Shown piece by piece: positions 54,297-64,000 of a stretch of 64,000 nt of DNA. Origin of the DNA: Malurus cyaneus samueli (taxonomy: Eukaryota > Chordata > Aves > Passeriformes > Maluridae); NCBI GenBank assembly GCA_009741485.1, contig CM019217.1, positions 37,811,757 through 37,875,756 on the forward strand. The letters are read 5' to 3'. A model generated the notes under the pieces. It was given only the letters and a program-made list of their open reading frames with translations. It had not been told where the DNA came from and searched no databases. Each line of letters begins with the position of its first letter. Within the stretch, counting starts at the first letter, position 1. The position numbers and the translations under genes are program-made.

Positions 54297-57169
54297 CTGA
54301 GGTCCCTTGCAATTTGCACGGGCTTTGCAGCTCTTTCTCTAATTTGTAAAAGGTATTCTGATTACTGGCTTTTACCTTCAGTCTGAGAATAATTACTCTA
54401 TATCTCTGTTAGAAAATCTCTGGTTTGCCAAGGCACACAGGTGTACTAATGGAACTGCTCTTGGTTAATCAATCAGATGTGGTTTTGAATGGACAGTGTA
54501 AGTAACTGAACAGGGAAAATGGTGGAATGGACACTGCCAGATGTACAATGCAGGCAAAATGAAAAAATAAAGAAATGTTTCAGTCATTTATCCCTTGGTC
54601 ATTGTAATCCCAATCATTTCATACTTGGGTGCAAAACCTCCAGAAACTTTCAACTGAACTGATTCATCAAGGCTTCCCATTCAGATTAGTGACTTAAGTT
54701 TTATTTACTGTTTGGATGAAAGCACTGTGGTTTTCCACCCATATCAGATGTCTGTTTCTTTATGTACAAGTGTTGAGAATTTTGAAATAAAGGGATCAAG
54801 GTTCAAGGATCTAGTCAGTCAGCAGCCCAGGAAACCCAAGCAAATAAGGGTCAGGCACAACCTTGTTTCATTGGAAGTTTCACAAGAGACATTGTTTTAG
54901 TACTTAACAGTAATTTCCATGCCCTCTTTGCCCCCTAGTTATAAATAGCATGACACAACAAACTAGCACAGATGTATGCCTTTCCCAGCATCCCCGCTAC
55001 TGACAGGATCATTCCAGTGCCTCGAGCCCAGCATCGCTTTTCATGTCTATCTCAAGCCTTTTAATTTAGTCACATATCCAGCCGTCTTGAGCAGCATATC
55101 TAAGATCAATCCTTTGCTCAATTCCCAGATTACCTCAGCTTTTAGGTAAATCCACTGGAGAGCAACTGATGCAGGCAGATAAGGTGGTGCAGTGAATGGT
55201 GCTGGCTCCTCCACAGAGTCAGGCTGGGTTTGGGCAGCCAGGACCCATGGAATGACAAAGTGTAGGGAGAGCCTGCAGTCCCAAATCTGCTCTCAGGGTG
55301 CCAACACTGTCCTTGAAGACAAACTTGCCCTATTTTACACTGAGCATGCTACTGGGGGATCCAAAGAAGCAGTGCCTCCTGTGCAGTGCTGTTTAACAGG
55401 GAATTTTCATATCTCAACTCACTTCTATAAATTTTGTGTAGAGATTAGGAAAACTCTGATGTTGCTAACAGGCAATTTTTATCTTGGGCTCAATTTAGAA
55501 AATTATACAACAATGAAATGATGTGTCTGTTTAATTAAAATAATATTTTTATAGAGGAATAAATGTAAACACAATTTACCATTGATTTTAGTTCTCAGGT
55601 AAATGCTATTGTCATTGTCAAGTATTTCTGTCGTATTGTCATTCAGCCAAATCTGAATTAGAAAAACAATCAAAATATTATTAAGCAAGTCTTATATTGG
55701 TGATGCATTGAATTAAACACCTCTTAATTTTCAGAGATCTAAATGTTAATTTAGTTGAATGGAAGCAAAATGAAATTACATTTGCACCACATTACCTGGT
55801 TTTGTTATCCGCTAATTTAATTTGGAGAGAGTTTGGTTTTTTCCCTGACTGTGGTGAAGCAACTGTAATTAAATTAATATCCTGAATGATGCAAATAGAA
55901 CAACGACAGTGAAATCCTATATGGACATGCTGTTTCCCTGAACTTCTTAATGCACATTTTCTGGTCTCCTAGGAGAGAGCATTGACTGTTATTAAATGCT
56001 CATGGAGGAAGCCCATTGAGACAAAACGAAAAGGCTGGATAACAAGTTCACATAGGAGGAAATTACATGGCAAATGAAAGTTGTGGTTTTCCCTCTCCAT
56101 TTCATCTATCCATGAGCAAATAACCTCTCTTTGGGTTTAAGCCATCTGATGCAAGTGACATAATCTGCCACTGGGGAAGAGAGGACACAGAGGAAGGGAA
56201 GGGCTCGGTGTGGTGAGTGCAGCCTCTGGTGCTGCCCTGGTGGGGACAGGTCAGGAGGAGGTTGCTGCAGGGCTGGAGAGAGCTGCCTGTGCGGGCAGCT
56301 CCGTGCCGCATAGTTCTGCGTGGGCATTTTCCTGCTTACCTGCTCTCTGGTTCCATTGCATTTTCATGCTTTTGGCAGATGAAAACCACCTAGAAATTCT
56401 GGGCAAACGCTGGACATTTACAAATTCTATTTGTATTTTTTTTTTAAAAAAAAAGTATTTGTATGTATTTTTATTTCATTTCTATTTGAATTTCAAAACC
56501 TTGTGACCTACAGATCTGCAGTTCTTTTGGTCCTGCCTTTGCGATCTGGATGTGACCCACTGAGGCAAATATGTAAAAGAGCTCCATTGGGCTGTGCTGT
56601 ACATGTCCTAATTTGTTTTCTTTTCTTTATTATTTAATAATAGGTTTTGAGCAGCCCACTCCAGACAGCCTTAGCTGGGAATAGAGCAATTGAAGTCTTT
56701 GAACTTTAATAATTCTGAATTAGAAATACAAAGAAACATACATTTCCATTCTTCTAATATTGCTCCCAGGAATACCATGCTGTACCTCACTTGTCTCCTA
56801 ATGATTACAGAAACTATTTTATAACCCTGCAAAGCGCAGAAGTTACAATTGGAGAAGAATAAAGGTCCTGCTGATTCTTGTTGAGAATTAATATCCCAGA
56901 AACATGTTAAAAAACCTGACTGCAGCTAGAAAATTCCCTATTGTACAGATTTTGGAGAATACCTTCAGAAGGTATATTTGCTTTTTATTTTCAAATTATA
57001 TCAGATCAGGATTGACATGAGTGGATATGCTGTGTTGTGGTCTGGAAAAAATTGACATGAAAGTATTTCTGTTCCTTGATGTACACAGAACTTTGACCTT
57101 TTTCTATATTTGGCTAATAATGAAATGAAGATACTTTTTTAAAGTTTCATACAATAAATCAAGCTGTCG

Positions 57170-57174
57170 TTTGG
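57170..57174. repeat. target-site duplication, left copy (CAAGC)
   Basis: Directly abuts the TGTCG start of the LTR and is repeated exactly at 58499-58503. Confidence 0.9.
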
Positions 57175-58498
57175 ACTGTGCTGAAAGCCAAAAAAGCACT
57201 GCACCCATGACGTTTTCTCCCTTCCCCCACCGGAGAGGGCAGAAGGGAGAGCAAAAGCCCAATTAACGCGAAAATTTATGACTTTCAGATAACATAACAT
57301 AATTGAGAGATATGTATGTGCTCCAGAGAATGGTCAGGCAGGCTGAATAACTTAAGTTGCAAAATAGATTTATTACTACAAACTACTAAGAACACTACCG
57401 CACCGGGGAAGGGAACAGAGATAGGGAAAAATTTACAAGGAGAAGAAAAAAATAAAAACAGACTTTTTAAGACACCTGTTATCCTTTCCGGGACCCGTCT
57501 CTTTCCCAGGTCCTCCCTCTCCACCCCCCATGTCTTCCCACACACACAGGAGACAGGAATGAAAGTCTAACATAGATCAAACTACTCATTACAGTTATTG
57601 TCCAGCATCATAGGAGAAGCATTCTTACAGCTCCAAGCTGTGGAAGTTCTTTTCTAAAGAAACAGTCAGTGTATAACTGCTGGTGGCAAGGGATTCTTTT
57701 CTCTACCTTGTAGGAGAAAGGAAAAAATGTTCTTCAAGGCCAAACTGCGTTGTTTCGGCGGCGGCGTAAGGCCACTATCACAAATCTCCTGGCAGAACAC
57801 AGCTTCTTCTAAGCATCCACTTACTTCAGACGTAGGGCAAGGGCATCTCTCCCTCCCTGCAGAACGCATTTTCTTCTTAGCATCAACTCGCTTCAAACGT
57901 CGTGGAGGGGTCAAGCCTCTTCCCCCTTTTTGGCTCCTGATCAGTTCAGTCCAGTCCTCAAAAGGCCAGGTTTTTTTTTTTTTTCCTCAGAGCAAGGTCA
58001 CTCTCCTTTTCCATACAGGTCTCTCATTGATGAAATAGTTCTTTCGAGAACAACTTATTTTCTCCATACTCGAGAACCACAGCAATAGCACAGCAACCCA
58101 TCCCATCTTCTCCTACTATGATCTTGGGTCTCCATTTTTCTTCTTACATCTCCTCACCCTCCTGCTCTGTTTTTCCCCAGTTCATGATACTAAAACTGCA
58201 TACTAACAACCTAAAACTACATGGCGGCTGCCCCTATCTTGTTTTGAATTCTTCTTAAGTACAAGACAATAGGTCATCACAGAGGTGTAACCAACCTGTG
58301 CAATTGGCCCAGGCCTGACCAGCAGCCTGTCCATCAACCTCAGAGCCATAATGGATTGGCTCTAAAACACAGGGGGTAGGGCTCCTTTTGCTGGAGAAGA
58401 AGGAGAAAGCTTCTAGAACTTCCTCACAGGAGCCATCTTTGGGGTTTCTTGATCCCATCCCCCCACCACCAAAAATCGGACCAAGTAAAACCATGACA
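57175..58498 (-). mobile_element. solo LTR downstream of AADAT, ERVL-like
   Basis: A 1324-bp element starting TGTCGTTT and ending ATGACA, flanked by perfect 5-bp duplications CAAGC (57170-57174 and 58499-58503). It is related to the intronic LTR at 47601-48783: both have the TGTCG start, TTTATTACTA about 190 bp in (57369 onwards), TTCTTCTTAA, a CCATCAACCTCAGAGCC-type block and CACAGGAGCCATCTTT close to the end. AATAAA read on the minus strand suggests minus orientation. Length and divergence between the two suggest different subfamilies or ages. No internal retroviral genes remain. Confidence 0.9.
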
Positions 58499-58503
58499 CA
58501 AGC
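58499..58503. repeat. target-site duplication, right copy (CAAGC)
   Basis: Directly follows the ACA end of the LTR. Exact match to 57170-57174. Confidence 0.9.
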
Positions 58504-61500
58504 ATTAACAGAGAGAGATAGAGTTCTTCTGACAATATCAAATTTATTGCCTTATATGGACTGTATAATTTAATACACTCTTTCATTTAAAGCAGCCAGC
58601 ATCACTACAGGAGACCAGCACTAACTTCGGGTAGATGGAACTCAGAAGAGTAACTGGAATATAATCTTGCCTGTATCTTCAAGTAACAGCAGTTATGCCA
58701 AATGAATAATTTTTTTGCTGCCTCCTAATTGACATAATGTTTCCCATTTGTATCTTTTTATTTCTTTTTATTTCGTTATTCTTATGTATTATCCTAGCAA
58801 TTCTGTGATAAGTCATAGATGTTAAATTAGTTCCCACATAATAGATGTGCAGAGAGGCCTTTTAGAAAGCAACATTCATGGATGATTCAAACTCTGTGTA
58901 TATCAGTTACAATTGCAAGTGGTGTTTACTAGGAACAAGAATCCCAGGGACTCATGAGTTTCGGAGAAAGAGGAAATCAGCAGCAACTTTGTAAGAAAGG
59001 CCATGCATTTTCATTATCTCTGAGAAGGATATCCTATCTTTGTTTTAAGACTTGAAATGATGAAAGACCCACCAGAATAATCTGTTGGATTAAAGAGCGC
59101 TTCATTACATGGCATTTTCTCCAGTCATGTCACTTATATTAATTCAGCTATATCCCGAAAGCTAAAAGTAAGGGATAAAAAGGATATATTTCAGAAGTCT
59201 GGAGCTACACTCCTAATTAATTTTCAAAAGATTTTCCATAAGTCTCCTCAAAATCTATCCTAATCAGGGTAAAGATATTCCCCTTTAAGATAGGAAGGTT
59301 TTGTAAAATAGATAAAACAGTGGATAGAAAAGACACCAATGGAAAGAGTTTCTATATTGGCAAATCACTCTTTGCTGCCTTGTGTCAAAAATAAGAAAAT
59401 CACATTTTAGCCTTTTATGATTATCATATTAACATAAACTGCATAGGCATCTGATGTCAGGAGCATTTTATTTTGAAAGGCCATTGGATCTGCCTTGTTT
59501 GAGCCCTGGCAATTCAGGTCTTGGGCTACTTTGTGTAAGTGGCATTCAGGAAACTAATTTGGAGTTTCTTATCTGTAATACCAAAGCCATGAAGGTGGTA
59601 TAGGGTAAAAAGTTCATACAACCCCCTGTTTCTAAGAGTTAAACTGTTTTTCAGAGTGGGTGAAGTATTTAGAAAAGTGAAGTCCTACTGATTGTTTTTG
59701 TATATTAGGCTCCTGAATGACCAAGTTAGGTTTTTTTAATGGAACTAAAATTCCTAAAACCATTTCTAAGACCATGGGTTTGATATATCCTATAAAAAAA
59801 TTTCATTATTCAAAATTGTAAGGGCAAGAGGAAATCTTTGCCACATTCTTATAAGCTTCCTGAATTAAATGTTGCAATATCGTGATGACACATAGACCCA
59901 CACATTGCCTCTGAGGTTTAATAACAGTGGAAAATATATTTACAAACTGTTTAGTAGTGTGCTCTGAGCTTTCTTTTGCTGTTTAAAATAAAATATTGGT
60001 GATCCTCAGGACGAGTGAAGTAAGAAGGATGACATGGAGCTAAGTCCAATAGCAGAGGAGGAAGGGAGAGTAGGACAAAGCATGTAAGAGTCTAGTGACA
60101 GAAGATAAGTAGAAATCTTCCCCAGAACCACATGCAAATTGGTGAGAGAGACTTGCCCTGTTAGAGATGGTTCTAATATTCATTCATAGTTCTAACCCCA
60201 CTCTATGATTGTGAAATGGCCTTCTTTCTCAAGGGACAAAAATATTTTCCTTCTCTTAATTTTGTATAAAATTGTATACTGAGGATGATAAACACCAGGC
60301 TAAAACAACCACATATCACTATGCAACTACTGGCACTTTGAAGAATCTCACAGAAAATATGGCTTACTCTGTTTGTTCCCCAGGCTATAATAGAATTTTT
60401 CTAATAGCTCTGCTAACACCTTTGCCTCCAAACTAGGCATTCAATAGCTGCCACAGCTTGCTTCCAGTAGCAGCTTCACAGACCATTCATCACAATATGC
60501 TGTGATGAATGAACTACACAAATGTTTTGCCCCTGCCAAAAACTGAAACTCAAAACAAAGTCTTCCTCTTCCTCTTGTGCAGCACTTTTCATTCAGAAAA
60601 CCAGCATCAGAACTGTTTCATATATGCACCCAGCATCATAGCATTCATATATATACAGGGATATGAAAAAATTTCCCTGAAGGAGGTATGAAACAGACCA
60701 GGCACTACAGCTTGGAAAAAGGTTGAAGGTATGCAAGACAGATATACAAAATGAGAAGCAGCAAAACTCTTAAGAGGGTAGTTGTGCACTGTTTTCATAA
60801 CTGGCAAAGTCGTGGGGATTTAACCAGTAGATGCTGATTGAACTGGAAAACTATTACATGCACCTTAACATTACACAGGATTTTGTGCAGGCCAGATACA
60901 CAAATGGATCTGAAAAAGGGATTAAACCAAATGATTTGGAACAGGACCATAAAAGACTTTTAAATACAATGATCTGTGTAGTCCATACCAGGATTTCCTA
61001 ATCCAGTGATCACCTGAATGGGGAAGGATATCAAAGGATCATTAAAAAATGCCTCATTTTTTATGCCCTTGCTTTGGCCATTGACAGAGACACTACACTG
61101 GACAAAAGAAAATTGGTCTAAACTAATACAACAATACAGGTGTTTATGTTAGCTTGTCTCTCTGATTTTAGCGAGAGCTATTTAGCTATGACATGTAGGA
61201 AGTGAGTGACAGTGAGAATTAAAATCTAGGGCCAAGCCATAGAGCAATCCACAATTCTCTACGTGGGAATTGGGTCAGTTTTCTGCTGAGTTCAAGCTTT
61301 TCTTAAGGTCACATCTTTTTTCCAGTCCTGTGCTCAGCTCAAGGCAGTGGCTACATTATCATGCAGGGTCTATGTACAATATCTCATTTCCCCATTTTAA
61401 CTGCAGTTGAATACAGGTGTACTGAACAGCTGCATTGGAACAACATGTTGGTTATGTACCACAGAGAAAAAAATCCTCATGGTGTCACCACCTGGGCAGA

Positions 61501-64000
61501 GGAATGTAAACGGGTTTTACCCAGATTTCCTTCCCCTTTCTGAGTAACTTCAAAAGAGTCCCTTTGGTTTTTATATCCCCATGGGGATAATGCCATCTAA
61601 CATCCTTTGTAAAGGACTTTAGTATACAATGATTCTATTGACATTTCCAGGTACTTCAGTCATCAAATTATACAGTAGAACCTGGAAAAGAATGCAAATT
61701 CATATGAGATTATCTTTTTCATAGTTGCAAGGAGGAAAATTAAGCATTTCATCTTTTGTGATTCAAAGAGGTAAAAATTCTTTTCTGAATTTACTAGTAT
61801 TTGGGGTAGGGGAAGGAGAGAGTGAAGATAAGAGTATACATCTTGTCTTTAAAAACCTAATCCAGTAGCCCTTGTACCATTTCCATGCTAGGAGGGTGAT
61901 CACCATTCACTCTGAGGGCAGTGGAGAAAGCGAAGTGCATCCAGATCAGGAGGCTCCATTGCTCTGGGTCACTCTAGCTGCACTGAAGGCAATTGCCCCA
62001 TCTCTCCCCACCAAGGACACAGAGGCCCAGGAGAACAACCTCCTGACCCAGCCTCCCACACTGACCCAGCCTCCTGTACTGCACAGATCTGGAGGCACAA
62101 ACTCTGAGATGCAGTTGAGGTGATCCTGTGCTGACTAAGGCAGGTGGATACTCGATGTTCCTAACCTGCCACAGTGGTTCTCACATGCTTAAGCAGACTG
62201 ACTTTGAAGTGACATTTGCCTTAGAAGTCTTATTATGGCAGAGCATCAGACTTGTCACTGAATCACAGTGCCTATCATTTGTAGATCCCTTCATAAGCAC
62301 TTCCTAAAAACATCTCCCAGACTGGAGCTATTGCAAGAACTGGTCCTGTGTTTTCATTTCAATTCTATTTGAAGTATAGGGCAGGAAATGGGGGAAAGCC
62401 ATCAACATAGTGCCCCTCAAAACAGTAATTATGAGGGGTTATAATATTTACAAAGGTTTTAAAACTGCCTTATTTACTAGATGTTACTCTGGGAACTCTT
62501 CTACAAAAATGTCAATTTAGGAAGGCCACAATGTACACATCTTCATCTAAATTATTCATGTTGGTTGATACAATTAATCTTCTCTATAGCTAAGGTTTAA
62601 AATTGGGTCAGAGGAATTGTATTACTAAGGTTCCTTTTTCCTTCTGTAGCCAGTGACTCACTTCAGTACAGAGGACTATATTTTAGTTACCAAAAGCACT
62701 GTGAGAAAAATCTCGTCTTTCAAAGTTCTTTTCATGACCTTACATTCTTGTTGTTTTACGTCACGCTGGATCTCCTGCTAGAGATGTGTGTGAGTGGCAG
62801 CCTAATGGAAGTTTTTAGAAATTCATGCAATTTTTTTTCTTCATTAATGACAGCAGACAGTAGGTTTGGTGTTAATACAACTCACTCATTTATAACTTTA
62901 TTTTTCCCCTCATGCCTTCAGCACCAATATTTCTGTTAGCTGAGGCAGAGGGCATATCTGTTTTTCCTCCTGGATATGCACTGCTCCAGAATAGGAGCGA
63001 GGAAATAACTCCACAGTGTGCAGACAGCTGTGGTTCCCAGCACTCTGTAATACCCTTCTCATGATACAACTGTATCCTAGTCACATTGTTAAGCTCATAC
63101 ATTCAACCAGTCATCTTTGCAGCTAAGGGTACTTTTTTACAGCAGGCCTAAAGAGTTAATTTTTCTACTTAGCTGAGATTTATTAAAAATAAAATTAAGC
63201 TTTTTAACTTACCGCAATATTCTGATTATCAGCACAGTTCTATGAATGCAGATCTCAGAGAATATCTTGGCACTTTCACACAGATGAGCACGAATGTGCC
63301 TTTCCTTTCCACATATTCCAGCTTCCCTTTCTTGCATGAAATTAAACAGGAGCAGGCTAACAGTGCTGTCAAAAGCAGCACATGTGGAAACAATATTTTG
63401 CTAGTAAAATAAAATTTTAAAGGAGAAAAGCTTTTTATGTTAAGTCTTATCAACATTAAGAATGTGATCACATGGCTGTGTTAGATGAACATGAATATGT
63501 AGAACTTTGGGATGTTGTTATGAAAAGATGTAATGGGCTAGAAGGCAATGAGTGGTCCCAAACTAGAGTGTCATTTACCACTCCAGAAGCAGAAAGAGAA
63601 AATATTTTAGCAACTCTCCAGATGATAATATTTAGTTAGAGCTTAGCCTCTAGAACTGCTGGCCTGCGTCTCAAAATGTAGATAAGATCACTAACTGAGA
63701 AAGTAGCGTTCAAATTATTAAGCAGTAATAATGATGCTTTTTGCTTGGGTACCATTATTCCAACCTTTTCCCACATGAAAAAGAGGCTTCCTGAAGCATG
63801 TAAGTAAGTGATGGTTTTGTATTACTATATAGAACTTTGATTTTTCCATTGCCATAACCAGCATAAATACATAAAAGCCAAAGTCACAATAAACATGGCT
63901 GAATATGAACTTCTTTGTATGAATAGGTCCATCTGATAATGTTTTTCAGGAGAAGGTGTTTGTATTTATGTAGTATTCTAGGGCCATATTTCTCCACTCG
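58504..64000. other. intergenic, no supported gene
   Basis: AT-rich sequence without recognised exons or RNA genes. Contains a perfect inverted repeat at 60485-60510 and a short direct duplication of CTGACCCAGCCTCC near 62042-62070. Open frames are 60 to 83 codons and unremarkable. Confidence 0.6.
60485..60510. repeat. perfect 10-bp inverted repeat
   Basis: ATTCATCACA and TGTGATGAAT around the six-base loop ATATGC form a perfect hairpin. Too short for a pre-miRNA; probably a chance palindrome. Confidence 0.65.

Larger units (their letters stand above)
53725..57169. other. downstream of AADAT, no supported gene
   Basis: May include an extended AADAT 3' UTR up to about 54590. Beyond that is AT-rich sequence with a GC-richer patch near 56170-56330 that I cannot assign. 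In mammals MFAP3L lies next on this side; no exon of it could be recognised here. Confidence 0.6.

Noticed and set aside
60485..60510. Perfect hairpin considered as a microRNA or terminator
   Set aside because: The stem is only 10 bp, far shorter than a pre-miRNA, and factor-independent terminators do not apply to this kind of genome.

Overview
The window looks like a bird nuclear genome, probably a passerine or close relative. The evidence is AT-rich, CpG-poor vertebrate sequence, a CR1 LINE 3' end, three solo retroviral LTRs, and one compact gene with GT-AG introns. The species is not determined.

There is one protein-coding gene I can support: AADAT (kynurenine/alpha-aminoadipate aminotransferase, KAT II) on the + strand. 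Its 13 coding exons (38293-53671) splice in frame to exactly 425 codons, the length of human AADAT. A CpG island at about 37030-37660 is the likely promoter and holds a probable first exon ending at 37432. All the PLP and substrate residues I could check are present: Y74, Y142, N202, D230, Y233, the Schiff-base lysine K263, R270 and R399. One intron (46658-47491) uses a GC donor.

Layout: 1-17072 is intergenic with A-rich simple repeats. 17079-17505 is a solo LTR with a 6-bp target duplication. 17512-36600 is intergenic. A separate CpG-rich patch lies at about 34560-34740, a 52-bp A tract at 35530, and a CR1 fragment at about 36606-37026 directly before the AADAT CpG island. 37030-53720 is AADAT, with a 1.18-kb solo LTR inside intron 10 only 47 bp beyond the exon 10 donor. 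A related 1.32-kb solo LTR with a perfect 5-bp target duplication sits downstream at 57175-58498. The remainder up to 64000 shows no gene.

No new multi-gene system is visible. The points most worth a second look are an in-frame upstream ATG in the probable first exon that would add a basic, presequence-like leader to AADAT, the LTR lying close to an AADAT splice donor, a GC-rich inverted repeat in the promoter region, and the second CpG patch 2.5 kb upstream.
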